A DNA stretch of 64,000 bases, taken from Ascaris suum (Eukaryota; Nematoda; Chromadorea; Rhabditida; Ascarididae). Position 1 is the first letter of the stretch. Every line of letters begins with the position of its first letter. This document shows positions 42,362-54,297 of this stretch, in pieces. The notes below the pieces were generated by a model. The model ran no database searches. It was not told the origin of the DNA and saw nothing but the letters and a program-made list of their open reading frames with translations. The stretch covers positions 62,001 to 126,000 of the forward strand of contig CM024179.1 of the NCBI GenBank assembly GCA_013433145.1. The letters run 5' to 3'. A program made the translations under genes and the position numbers.

Positions 42362-42820
42362 TTATATCATAATAATGAATGTACGGGTGTTTTTTGAAAT
42401 GAATCGTTTATTCATAACTCTAAAGTAACACAGGAAGCGAAAAATGGTGGCAATTAGATGCGAATGAAATCGTCGCATGTGCCATCTAGAAGAAAGCCAC
42501 GGCGCACTGCACCATGCGAAACAGAATGTTGATAATGGGCGTGCTGACGCGTTACATAATGAACAAGCCGTGGGTGCGATACCGTTAAAAGACGTGTGCA
42601 CCAGTTGAATGCTGTGCTTACTGCCGGGCGTATCCGCTATATCCGTTGGTGTTGCTAATGCTATGAGCGGATTGCACTCAGATTTGTGGTGCTGACCTGT
42701 GCAATCATTGTGTATCACTACTTGAGTTGCGCATTCATTCTCGCTGACATCGTTTTTTTTAAGAGAGCGCTCCTTGTGGATCATTCCGGCTATTAAAAAA
42801 CTCCCATAACAAACTGCCAT
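42362..42820 (-). other. 152-codon open frame in the left arm, doubtful gene
   Basis: The longest single open frame in the window. It starts MAVCYGSFLIAGMIHKERSL and is Cys/His/Trp-rich in the middle. In the right arm the same sequence has one extra A in the homopolymer that is T8 here, so the frame is broken there and only 118 codons remain (44036-44392). It has no domain I recognise and no splice or start context. It is listed because it is duplicated with the arm, and probably does not encode a protein. Confidence 0.2.
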
Positions 42821-42838
42821 TGTAACTTTCCGCTAAAA

Positions 42839-43913
42839 ATGCTCACTCTCTCATAAGTTAATTGACACAAGGATTGTACAAGGAACATTTATTCGTAGTT
42901 CTACCTAACTTAGTCGGTTTCACTTTGAAGCAGATTGCTCTTTAATTCGACGACTGAAGAATGGAAACAATAACCTACAAGGTAGTGGGAAGGGAGATGT
43001 GGCAAAGCGATGAGAAGATTTGGGGAGCATAATCCCGACGAAGAAGCTGGTGAGAAGTATGCCAGATACAACAAAAAGCAAGTGTTATTATGAGGCGGTG
43101 AGATAGTTTTCTACTGAACGATCTGTGACCGAGACCAGTATGTCGGTTTCTCGCAATGAAATGCACTTTTTTATTGAGTCAGTCCTCTCACACTTCTCCA
43201 TTATCTTTAATCCTTCCTCTTCTCTCTTAAAAGCTTCTTGAGACTGTGAAGTGCCAAAGAATATAAAGGGAAAACTTGCAAATTTCATTTTTACGGTAGC
43301 TTGAATAAATGCTTAGTGTAGCGTATCTCAACCAACACCACTGAAAAGGTCGTTCGAATAGTTTAAAGCATAATTTCGGATCATTTCGATGCTTATGTTG
43401 CGAAGGAAGTGGAAAAAGTCCAAATAGTCTTCATCATCAAAACGACACCACAGTTTCATGTCTGAGCGACTAATGCCTCCTTACGTCATTCCATCCAGAT
43501 CTGTGGTTCGCATTACAATGGAAATTAAGTTCCTGATATTTGCGAATTCATTTAGAAGATTTTATCAATTCTCTGTTTAATGCAAACTTCAAGTGCGTCA
43601 ATAAACTTTCATCTGCGCGTCAAAGTAAGCAGAACAACAAAGGAACAGTCGGAAGTATGGAAGTTGCTTGATGACAAGGTGAGAGGGAGGAGAGGTAGAG
43701 GGAAGGGAAGAGGAGTGGAAGTAGGAGGAATTTTCGAATTGCTTATATCATCGTTTGATTTAAATCCGGATCTATCGAAACAACATAACCACATATCACA
43801 GGATGATGTGCTGGAAGGTACTATGTTTCAATGCATTATCCTTGATATGTTCCAGTGGTATATATCCTGTGAAATATATATATATATATATTATATATAT
43901 ATATATATATAGA
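42839..43913. other. Single-copy spacer of the inverted repeat
   Basis: About 1.08 kb between the two arms. It has a purine-rich stretch at 43680-43730 and ends in a TA tract (43874-43912) exactly at the right-arm junction. No gene was recognised. Confidence 0.8.
43874..43912. repeat. TA tract at the inner junction of the inverted repeat
   Basis: An interrupted (TA)n run whose 3' end coincides with the start of the right arm. Confidence 0.95.
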
Positions 43914-45327
43914 ATTTTAGTGGAAAGTTACAATGGCAGTTTGTTATGGGAGTTTTTTAATAGCCGGAATGATCCACAAGGAGCGCTCTCTTAAAAAAAA
44001 ACGATGTCAGCGAGAATGAATGCGCAACTCAAGTAGTGATACACAATGATTGCACAGGTCAGCACCACAAATCTGAGTGCAATCCGCTCATAGCATTAGC
44101 AACACCAACGGATATAGCGGATACGCCCGGCAGTAAGCACAGCATTCAACTGGTGCACACGTCTTTTAACGGTATCGCACCCACGGCTTGTTCATTATGT
44201 AACGCGTCAGCACGCCCATTATCAACATTCTGTTTCGCATGGTGCAGTGCGCCGTGGCTTTCTTCTAGATGGCACATGCGACGATTTCATTCGCATCTAA
44301 TTGCCACCATTTTTCGCTTCCTGTGTTACTTTAGAGTTATGAATAAACGATTCATTTCAAAAAACACCCGTACATTCATTATTATGATATAACGAAAGAA
44401 CCACGCCATCTGCCTGAGTGCATCGTCCAATTAAGAACTGGCTCTGCTATTATCAGCTTTCGAGCTTAACTTGGTCAGCACCTTTGAAGCGAAATTAAAT
44501 ATTCACATGTCATGCCATTACATGAATGCTGAGTGTTTTCACGAAACCTCAAAGGAGACCCAGAGGTGCGAAATCTAATGGGCGCGGTCTTGACCGAAGT
44601 TGGTTCAAAAAATTGCGTTCAGACTGATCCATGATTTTTTTTAGGTGAATGCGAGCTCTGAAGTCAATACCGAAACATATCTGGAAATCCGTCATGAGTG
44701 TACATGAAAATATTTCTAAGAAAACAATCATTACGCTTGAAAAGAGATTCCAAAGATGAGCATTTCGGAAAACTACGGCGAACAAGCATCTCCTTTTGCT
44801 ATTGTTCAACTGTGACCTAAATGCTGCATATCCCAAAAGGAAATTCCGCTAAGCGCTTTACGATTTCTCTGTTAGATGACGATCCATTCGGTAGATTTCA
44901 ATCGAATAATCCATTACAGAATAAAGGCAACAAATAATAACAGCTACCTGATTTTTGGTGTATTTGCTCTATGGGTCAAAACTTATATGTAAAACGCGGT
45001 TGAAAGAAAAAAGAAAAGTGGTATCGATTGAACTTGGTGTAAAAGTGGAAGTAGTGTTTGAACCGGTCGCTTAATCATCACAACCAATCAGTCTTTTTTT
45101 TCTAAATTTTTGAAACCACTTCCGAATGAACGTCGTCTTACTATCACTGTAGGAAATACATGTTGAACGGACGCTTATTTGCAACTACAACGGCGAGTTA
45201 ACAAGACAAATGATCATGACGGTGTAACGGAAATGGGCACAAGTAAATGCATACAGTCCATAGGAAGTTCAACGAGTAAAAAAATAAAGAAGGAGAATCA
45301 CAGAGAATGCAAATTGCGGGGAAACTG

Positions 45328-45402
<75 letters not shown>

Positions 45403-45979
45403 ATGAAATTTAACGCGCTAAGAAACAAGTAAGAACATAATCGCAACGTTATTCATTGAGTTCGCATCTTAATATCTTCTCTTTATTGACTTCTTATTGC
45501 TTCTCGTCTTTTCACTTCGTTTTTCTTGCTCTTCATTAAATATTCTCTACACTTGTCCTTTTGATCACTGTCGAATCTGTTCGACATCAATGCAGTTTTT
45601 CATTATGTTTCTTTTATATTTTCTCGTTCGCCTGAGCAGTCTCTTATCTTCTACAATATCATGATTATTCACGATAAACCTATCATGATCATCAACCAAA
45701 CGTTCACTCATATCTCAATAATGCACCTTTTTTTCCTTAAAATAGACAGGGATTTAGAGAATACTTATTCATCGGGGGAGGATATTTTCGCATAAGAAGT
45801 GATGATGAAACGCGATAAGAGGGGATCGTGGGAGGCCTTCACAGAGATAGTTTAATATGCTCAAAGGGCGAGGCATTGCAAATGAAGTTTTATTTTGGCT
45901 GCATCAACAGGCTTCGCTTTGTTTTCTTTTTTTCCCACGCGGGAGGACACACTATGTACACCTCTTGTCAAGCTTCCTT
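43914..45979. repeat. Right arm of a large inverted repeat
   Basis: Mirror of 40778-42838. The one clear difference outside the TA tract is a homopolymer length change near 43992-44000 (nine A versus eight T). The outer end is at CACCTCTTGTCAAGCTTCC (45959-45977), beyond which the two flanks are unrelated. Confidence 0.95.
45331..45399. repeat. (TA)n microsatellite in the right arm
   Basis: 69-bp TA tract matching 41361-41425. The length difference is the largest divergence between the arms. Confidence 0.97.
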
Positions 45980-47936
45980 TTTTACTCCTTTTCAATACCT
46001 TATCCCCTCTGTACAGGAGCTTTTCCTCGCGTATTGCTTTAATGATGTAATCTTCACATTTTATGTTAATATCTCGCTTTCTCCTTTTTTCTCTGTCTTC
46101 TTTCGTCTTGGGAACTTTTGCCTCTCGTGATTCTCCCTGCGTACACGGAAATCGACCATCTTTTATATCTCTAGAAGCGATCACTGTTCTCTGCCGCTTT
46201 TCCGCGAATGTTTTTCATTTTTTCTTTTCTGTCCTGTTCTCTTCATATATATTTTGCCCTTCGCCTCTTTTTGTCACTCTCCTTCTTCGTTTTCTTCATT
46301 TTTCGCGATTTTTATTCCTCTTATCTCATGCATGTTTTGGATCCCTGGTTCTCACAAATTAGCGCTAAACGGCTTGAAATAAAAGTACAAAAATCATATT
46401 CATAATTAGTGAATGATTTATTTGGAATGAATTAAGGGAATTATTCTTTGTTTCGCTTTAATGAAAATTAATTCAGCAATAATTTCTGCGTGCTTTCTGA
46501 GATGATTAAGTGGGCATTGGAATCATTGGTCTGAGCTGAGAGTGCTGATTAGTTGAGAATTGAAGATGGGCGGAGGTGGAGGAGGGGGGGGGGGGTGTGA
46601 TTAGTAATAACACGGTCGCGGAAGTTGAAGAGAATATAGGACTTTATGAGAAGAAAAGGAGAAAAAAGTGAAGGAAAAATTTCACTTTTTTCTCCTTTTC
46701 AAACTTTCAGAGGTTGCTATTTTATAACTTTAGCGACATCAAGCAGTTTTGCTTTTATTCGAGGAAGGGGAAATTGTCGTCTCTCAAGTTTTGCGCATAT
46801 TCAACATCCCATCACTTTGTTTCTATACGACCGAATTTGATGCAACGCTCATCAAAGAGAAAAAAGTGAAGACGGAAACTATTCCTTCAGCTCTTCATTC
46901 TCGCCACAACTATTCACAGTTCTTGCCAAAAAAATGTCACTATAACAACTTTTTTAATTAGGCACACCGACAACGATTTTCGATGTTAATATTTTAGCCA
47001 AGAATTTAAACACGTTGGTCTACGCTTATATGACGACAGCGGCGATATGTGATTTAAAAATGTGAAGTCAAGGTTTACTGAAAAACTGTTTATCGTCAGA
47101 TCTGATCTCGAGAAACGTTTTCTCACACCTTCGCTGGAAGTATTTAGCAGCTGCTGCCAATATATGTTTATGAATGCGACTGATGCATTGAGAGGAAGAA
47201 CAGTGATTCTAGTTGAATGAGAGTCACTGTTCTTTCGAAGAACAGCTTCTTGAGGGCATGAGGATGAAATAACTTGCATTCGGGTTGAACGCACCTCCAC
47301 CTTCGAAATAAAATACGAATTAGGCAAAAAGTGTGGGTCGTGCACTCACCTTTTTCCTATTCAGAAATGAATCAATTTAAGGCGCACGAACAAAGGATGG
47401 CTATCCGGCTCTCGTCTTTCTCGATAGCCGGTCTCAGCGCACTTTTGAAGAATTTCACCTCCTCGTTTCATACCTTCTTCAGGTTCCTCCGTAAGTTTTG
47501 CTCTCGTCTATGAAACTTTCTGTCTTTTTCAGGTCATCTTCTTATTAGATACTGTGAAAGTTCTTTTGTGCATTTACTATGCGTATCATAGCAAGATCAA
47601 TCATATCCGCAGTGCATGTGTGTACGTGTTTGCGTGCTTCTATGCGTAGGTATTTCTTTCATGGCCGCGGTTATACGTGTATATACATGAATGTGCGTGC
47701 GCCCATGTGTATGTGGTGTGCATATGTGTGTTATGCGTATGTATATGTTTGTGCTTCTTTCTGTTCATCAATCTCATGCTGCAACCATTAAAGTGAGAGG
47801 CATGGAATTTGATAGGTGTAATGTTATACGATACATTAGCATCTGACGCAGTCTTTCACCACGACGGGGCAAAGGCAAACTCGAAAACTGCGGATTGTTT
47901 GAAGTAGGAAAAATTCTATACATATTCTGCATCAAC

Positions 47937-47938
<2 letters not shown>
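45980..47938. other. No gene recognised; contains a G12 run
   Basis: Pyrimidine-rich DNA follows the inverted repeat. A guanine run of 12 (46584-46595) lies in a GGAGG-rich context. Frames of 60-119 codons occur without exon borders. Confidence 0.4.
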
Positions 47939-48016
<78 letters not shown>

Positions 48017-48125
48017 GTGTATATATAATATATTATTTATTTATTTATTTATTTGTTTAGTTTATTTATTTATTTATTTTTTTAATTTTATTTTGTTTAT
48101 ATATTTATTTATATTCATATTACAT
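47939..48125. repeat. (TA)n followed by (TTTA)n
   Basis: About 70 bp of pure TA, a short TATG/TGTA stretch, then TTTA tetranucleotides with a TTTG variant to about 48125. Confidence 0.95.
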
Positions 48126-48705
48126 TTTAAACAAATTGTCGTGCAGAAAATGTGAGCATTCTAAAGCAGACAAGTAGCGATGGCTGTATATTAATAAAGC
48201 AGTTAGGGTGCATTAGATTTTGAAATGCAGCAAAAATATCGCAGTGTGCATTATGGCCACCTCTAAGCTTGACAGCGTTTCACCTGTTCACCTAGCTGTC
48301 TACTTCAGCTTCATTTTTACGGTTAGATATCCACTCATCTTTTTATTTTCTAATTGAGGTCAATGAAATGCTTCGGAAATTTTCAAGTATTGTTTAGTGA
48401 AGCGAGCCGAGGATTCTGCTGAGGCAGTTTTGCCCGCAGCAATAGAATATTTGCAACGTTTTCCATAGGACGGCCGTAGCTCTTGCGATAAATTTCACTC
48501 ATGTTGCCGGTTTTTTTTTCAAATATTTTTCGATATCTGCGGCACTTATGCCTACCCTTCAGCTTCGGAGGGGGTGGGAGGAGAGGGAGGCTTCGAGTCG
48601 ATTTGTGACTGGAACGGCATTATTGCTTAAGCGCCCAATAATGGCCGACGTACTTTGGTGCAATGCACCTCACCGAACCGTCTGCTATACCCCATAGTAT
48701 TATAC

Positions 48706-48790
48706 CTGCCAAGCACTGAAGTGACAAATGCACGATCCAACAACCGATCCTGAGAAAGCGTAATAGATTGTTCCATATGGTAAATGTGGT
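48706..48790 (-). CDS. Possible exon, unknown protein
   Basis: Acceptor TTTTCTCGTAG and donor CTTGGCAG|GTATAAT. The best frame starts two bases in: HIYHMEQSITLSQDRLLDRA then FVTSVLG. The phase-0 frame that would follow the exon at 48955 is also open but is Trp/Leu/Cys-rich and less convincing, so a small exon may lie between. Confidence 0.42.
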
Positions 48791-48954
48791 CTACGAGAAA
48801 AAACGGTTATGGTTCATATGGGTTACCTACAAAAATCTGGGTGGTGTATGAAAAGCTTCGAGAGGTTCGTCAATAAATAAAGCAATCTTTTGCCCATTGA
48901 GATTTCAATTTTCAAAGAAGCTCGCCGTCGGAAAAGAGTTTCATCAACACTCAC

Positions 48955-49046
48955 TGCGCTAGCCGCTTCTAAAACGTCATGTTTCCGGCTCTTAGTTTGT
49001 TTGAAGAAGCTTTCTCCTGTTCCCATACAATTATCAAGCAATGCAG
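48955..49046 (-). CDS. Probable exon, unknown protein
   Basis: A good acceptor (ATACTTTACAG) precedes 49046 and a consensus donor (TAGCGCA|GTGAGTG) follows 48955. Only one frame is open: ALLDNCMGTGESFFKQTKSR then KHDVLEAASA, ending in phase 0. Mixed hydrophobic and charged composition looks like a folded domain, but the family is not recognised. It is probably part of one - strand gene with 50633-50720 and 48706-48790. Confidence 0.52.
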
Positions 49047-50632
49047 CTGTAAAGTATTTAGAGGATTTGTATAAGAAGGCCTAAAAATTCCGTACCCAAA
49101 GGTGTTTTTCTTTGAGCATCCTTGTCGAAATCCGAGATTTAAGAATTTAAAAACTTCAGTTAGGTATTTTCGGAAGGAATAACCAGATCAGCACTTTAAT
49201 TGCCTTGAATTTAAAGTGATGTCTCATTGAGATGATGGAATGACCTATTAGGCCTTCTCAGGAATGTCGTAGACTTCATGTCTATTTCAATCCAAATCTT
49301 CGCTTTAAGCTTATTATGGTTTATCCTCACCCATAGCTCTCTTTTTATATATGCAGCCAAATCTGTTTATGAGTCTTTGTACTCACCCTTTCCTCAAAAG
49401 TTTTGCGGAACCCATAATAAAGGGAGATTGTTAACCAAGGGGTCCTCAAAATTCTCGCGTGGGAATTGCAGAGATTGGTGGGAATTTTCTTTTCTGAATC
49501 GAGGTCGAAATTTCTGAAGTTCTTCTGTAGGGTGAAAGACTTGCATGCGAACGGAAAAACTTATTATTGCAGGTGGTAATTGACGCGTAAAGAACAAAAT
49601 GAAGTAGCACCCGCCACTATCAAGTACTTTGCCCAGGTAGAATTAATATTCAAAAATTGATAAAGGACGCACGAGTGGGGAGAGGCTTAGTATAGCATGT
49701 CAGTTGTGATGAAGTTAAAACTTTCCGTCGTCATACGGCCCTATCCTACGACAGTTGCGAGTCGGGTATAAAACGAATGCGTGGAGATGAGAAAGGGAAG
49801 GGAAAGGATCGAAGTAGGTAAAAATCACAGGAGGGAGGCGAGAGGAGGGGATATGGGAGATCACAAGCCGCTGCACACGAGGATTGGTTCTTACTGGGCT
49901 CCCATCTGCACTAGGCTCTCCTACTTCCATACCGCTGCTTTCGTTCCTGCTGTCTTTTATCTTTCTCGGCTCTCCCCTTCCCTTTCTCACTTTCACATAT
50001 CTTCCCAATACCCCTTCACCTTCATCAGACTGTCCTCGACCCGCATTTGCGACCTGGTGATGTCATATGATCTCGAAACGTCGTGACTTTGTCACTGACA
50101 TATGGGCACAAAGTATAGGATAATCACAAAGGGGGCGTGGGGTAGGCTTTTTGTGCTTATGCACATTCGGGGCGGTCAGAACTGGGCGATTGATTATGCT
50201 GAAATTCCGACTACAGGAAAACCAGCGGAATTTTTAAACAACTAAAATCTGAAGTTTTGCATTGGTTCCTTATGAAAGTGGAGACAACTTTTTCATAATT
50301 ATAACTCCAGAAATGCAAATAGGTCTGATGGGCGCGCCTAATCCACTTCACAAAGTCCCATTATCTAGGTGAACAGGATAAGTTGAGACTACGCGATCTG
50401 AGTGTTAAATGATTAGTCGACTTTAGCTTAGGCAAGCATTTTAGCTAATTGAGGGTGAATTTGCTCCTGTTCGCTATACACGCTTTCCTAATGTGGTCTT
50501 AAGCGAGTCAGTGGCAAAAAGAAGACAAACGTGACACGAGAACTGTTCTAGAGGTTACACGGTTTGGGTGAGGAGGCAGTGAAGGTTTACATTGTTTGCC
50601 GGTTAGTGGCAACCTAGCATCAAACGACATAC

Positions 50633-50720
50633 CTTATTTCATGATTCAAAAATGGCTTTTCGCTTTTTGTTCGCTTTTCCTCCTTGCAATTTCCTTGACA
50701 AGAGCACTGACTGGAACCAT
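50633..50720 (-). CDS. Probable exon, Cys/Lys-rich
   Basis: Acceptor CATCTGGACAG and a consensus donor (GAAATAAG|GTATGT). Two bases in, the frame reads GSSQCSCQGNCKEEKRTKSE then KPFLNHEI and leaves in phase 2. QCSCQGNC is a small cysteine cluster, too short to call a zinc-binding motif. It does not join directly to 49046 in phase, so an exon between them is missing. Confidence 0.5.
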
Positions 50721-52185
50721 CTGTCCAGATGTATATTTGAACATGCACTAATGATGTCCTTGAAAGTTTTCTGGCACAGAAAAAAATTTCATGAGAACAT
50801 TCTGATGCTCCCATGTCACCTCCAATATATGGGCATCAGAATGGTCTGACTAAATTTTCTTATTGAAGCCTCGAATTTTCAATTCTTGCAAATTGTGGCC
50901 ATATCTGCTAGTATTCCATTATTTCATTGGTCTTAGGTGAACCTTTCCTGGCTCTGGAACAAATCTGCCTACTAAAATATCTTGCTTTATTTAATAATTG
51001 TAGGGTCGCTACCCATCGATGGGGTTGGATAGAACGTTGGATCAGTGCAGCACTTCAGTGTTGAATATGCTGACGATGAAGGTTTCTTATAACATTTCCT
51101 TTCACAGCGCGTTTATTGCCAACCGGAGCATAATGAATGCCATCAAGCCGTAACACATTTTTATGTTCGTTCTTTGCATCTTATTTTTCGTCACTTCCAT
51201 TCGCAACCTGAAGACTAATAAATATCGTTATGCTATAGCACTGTTTTTGCTCAAATCAACAACTGAGGAATTATAATGCGTGTCATGATATTAGTGCGGA
51301 AAATCTTTACAACTTATCACCGTTGTTGCAACTTATTAAGTTTATCATATAAACAGTGACGTTATAGATAGTGAAAACACTGACATGGGAACTTAGGAAA
51401 AATTATAGAACATTGTGCCCTTCAGCAAACCCCAAAAAGTAGGAATTATTATGCTGTTAGTGCTGCTTCCCACGAATATGCAAGTTACTTCTTATTGTTG
51501 AGGTACCTTGGAACTAAATAAAATTAAAGGTTACTTTCATTTAACTTATAAAATGATGCGTTTTGGAGAGAAAAGCAGGAAGCGAAAGCTGCCATGCCGA
51601 AATCAAACGCGAAAACAAAAGAACGAGCAGACGCAGTGTGTGCGCACACATGCATCATTTCCCAGATGTGTGCAGAGAACGCGGTTCGCGGAAAACATTT
51701 CGGTTCTGTGAGGGCGAGGGTGAGGGCGAGGGGAGGGTATGAGGTCAGAAAAAGAGGGAAGACGTATGAGGAAACAGAGAAATTACTGTCGTCTGTGACC
51801 TAACGTTGCTAAATTTACTGCGTAGATTCTTGTCCAGCTAGCAGAATGAGCACTGGGGCGCTGTGCACCGAGAAATGGGATGAAAGAGTTTCTTTCGAGC
51901 GTTTGGAGTGGGGCATTCTTCGCTAGCGTATTTTTGAAATTCAGATCGTGATATTTTTCCCATGGCGTATTCTGCGATTTAGGATATACTTACGTTGAGA
52001 GTGCATTGCGAAGCTGTAATGCATTGTCTGGGGTACGTAAGAATGGAGTCTTTTATCAGATGCCAAAACTTATTCGAAGAAAATGTTGTGCCTAATTGGA
52101 GAATCTTATTTTAATATTCTTCCTCTTTTCTCATTTCTCAACTTTGCGTCCAGTTTTTAGTGGATTAGGTCGTTGAGTATTTCAG

Positions 52186-52356
52186 GCCGAATCGTTGATA
52201 CCATCGAAAAAGTGCAACAGCTTCCGAGGCAGAAATTGCATGAATGCCTTGATCGCAAACCGGGATGATGGGGTTTGTTGGCTGAGTGTGTGGCATTTTT
52301 CGTCGAAAACTGGCGGACACCGCTAACAGATAACCGTAATGCTGCCCGTCGTGCAG
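52186..52356 (+). pseudogene. Exon-like segment with in-frame TGA
   Basis: Acceptor GAGTATTTCAG and donor CGTGCAG|GTCACC. Two bases in, one frame reads RIVDTIEKVQQLPRQKLHEC, LDRKPG, stop (TGA 52266-52268), WGLLAECVAFFVENWRTPLT, DNRNAARRA. The mix of amphipathic helix and aromatic residues is convincingly protein-like on both sides of the stop. CGA to TGA (Arg) would again be a C-to-T change. The family is not recognised. A second frame is open for about 45 codons before a TAA and is less convincing. Confidence 0.48.
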
Positions 52357-53857
52357 GTCACCGCATTGTGGTCAGAGTTATCAGATGTTTGACTTGAACT
52401 TTTAATTCATGTACTTAGTTGCTACTTGCTGTTGCATGTTCGCATACTTAATACATCGAAGTCTTTTTAGCGATCATATTTCATGAAATAGACGTCGCGC
52501 AAAAAAGGTCAACTGGCTTAAGTACCAACATAGGTCACTATTCTAGTGACCTGTAATGGTCATAAGCGTGAATTACCTGGGCAGATGCTGTTTTCAATAT
52601 TAAAAGATACAGATTTTATAAGGCCCTGACACGCACTTTACACTTTGTGAGGTGCAGTTTGTATGAAGAGGTAAGGTGAGATAATTTGGGATAGCAAATT
52701 AGCAGACAGCCACACAGATGCAAAAATAAATGGACGTGTACATACATACAACTGTGCACACGGTCTTTACAAATGAGCATCTGTAAAGGCATAAAGAAAC
52801 TGGGTTGAACGCTATCCCACTAACTTGAAATTTATCACTGTTTTTCCTCGTGTTTGAAATTTTCAAAAATTGATATGATTTCATAGAGTGCTGGGAGGCG
52901 TTGCAGTGTACCACTCGTTGGATTAAGGCATCCGAATAAGGGATTGCTTAAGCGCGTGGGGCAGTAGCTTATGAGGTATATTTTTTCGTCCTGATTCCGA
53001 AAGATCGCACTTGCATTCCTCTTTGCTTATTGCTGCCTTCTTATCTATTTTCTCTTCTTCTAGTTTCCTTCATATTGCATAAAATGTTAAAGTGAATTAC
53101 TGGGCTGATGCTGGACTTCTCTGGAGGGAAGTTTTTCGATATTTTTTTAAACATTGAAATTGCTTATTTTAATATGCTTCTTAATAGCGAAACTTAAACT
53201 GCTTCATGCGTTAGGCTTTTATTTGATGTTTACGAATAATCTAAAAAGAGGTGCAGCGGTGATTTATTCTGCAGAAGAAAACAGGCAAATTCTGCCAGCG
53301 TCATTTATAAGATCTTGCCATCTCTGACCATTGTTGTAGTGCATTTTATCGATTTTTTTTCGTTATTTCGTTAGTACTCCATTCGTGAGAGATTGTAGGA
53401 ATCAGTGATATTTCTCGCTGTTAGCACTGAGCGTGAATGATAAATGATAAACCAACACACTTCGCGCCCCTCTATGCCATAGAAAGCGTCGATTTTAGTA
53501 CTTTGAATGCATCATCTTAGCTGATCTATAGTAAAGGTGCACAAGAAGCGCTTCTGCCTCGTTCTCTATTATTTCTATTCATGACCTTAATTTATTTATT
53601 CACCCATTTACATTTATGTGTATGTTTATTTGTTTATTCATTTATATATTTGGAAACGCGCATGCACATGCACATCATTGGTCTCTGCCAGATTTTTCTG
53701 AAAAGGAGTTGCGAAGGGTTGACGTTGTTTTGCTTTTCCAACTCCTTATGGTAGGAGTATTGGGGCGTTAATCAAAAAAAGTATATGTGGAAGAGTCTGC
53801 ATATGTACTTGGCCCATTCATTCTCGTTCGCTTCACATGTCATATATATATAAATAA

Positions 53858-53862
<5 letters not shown>

Positions 53863-53928
<66 letters not shown>
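53863..53928. repeat. (TA)n microsatellite, 66 bp
   Basis: Pure TA tract, preceded by TA/TAAA variants from about 53842. Confidence 0.97.
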
Positions 53929-53929
<1 letters not shown>

Positions 53930-54038
53930 CAAAGTTTGCTTTGCGTTGTATGTGCTTTGCGTTGCAGGTGCCTGGTTTCCGTGCATTTCGAGTTTCAGTG
54001 GTATGCTGAGAAGTTGTTTGCTGCTTTGCGTTGGTTAG

Positions 54039-54243
54039 GCAATGAAAATCGACGATTCGGTCTCATCTTTTTTTTTCTTTGAAACCGGCACAAATATGTG
54101 GACAACTCTAATACAGTCAAGTCTTGGATTCTTCTACACTGATGCAACATGTGAAAATATTCAAAAAGAAAGCTGCTTAAAAGTTCAGCTTGTAGGAAAC
54201 GACGTAGTTAGCTTGGCATTTAAAATTGAGATTGTTCGTTAAG
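54039..54243 (+). CDS. Possible exon, unknown protein
   Basis: The acceptor TTGGTTAG precedes 54039 and CGTTAAG|GTAAAA follows. The phase-0 frame reads [67 protein letters not shown], then TAA at 54240-54242, one base before the donor. The end looks like a beta-rich domain. Either this TAA is the natural stop, or it is a broken Gln codon just before a splice site, like those in the left gene. The TTTTTTTTTC run at the start raises doubt about the 5' border. Confidence 0.42.
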
Positions 54244-54297
54244 GTAAAACTCATGCGTAATGGACCATCATTGAGCAAACTGGGATACTCTACACAT

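Larger units (their letters stand above)
40778..42838. repeat. Left arm of a large inverted repeat
   Basis: Reverse complement of 43914-45979, essentially identical wherever I compared. Matched positions sum to 86754 (for example 41918-42205 with 44549-44836). The sum shifts to 86759 outside the TA tract because its length differs (65 versus 69 bp). The outer end is at AAGCTTGACAAGAGGTG (40784-40800), and the inner end is at GGAAAGTT-like sequence near 42838. No transposase-like frame was recognised. Confidence 0.95.

Noticed and set aside
42362..42820. The longest open frame (152 codons), duplicated in the inverted repeat, as a transposase
   Set aside because: It has no DDE or other catalytic pattern and no domain, and the second copy is shifted by one base.
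49715..50086. Opposed ORFs of about 100 codons on both strands
   Set aside because: Both arise from a purine-rich/pyrimidine-rich tract. Neither has splice support or coding-like residue patterns.
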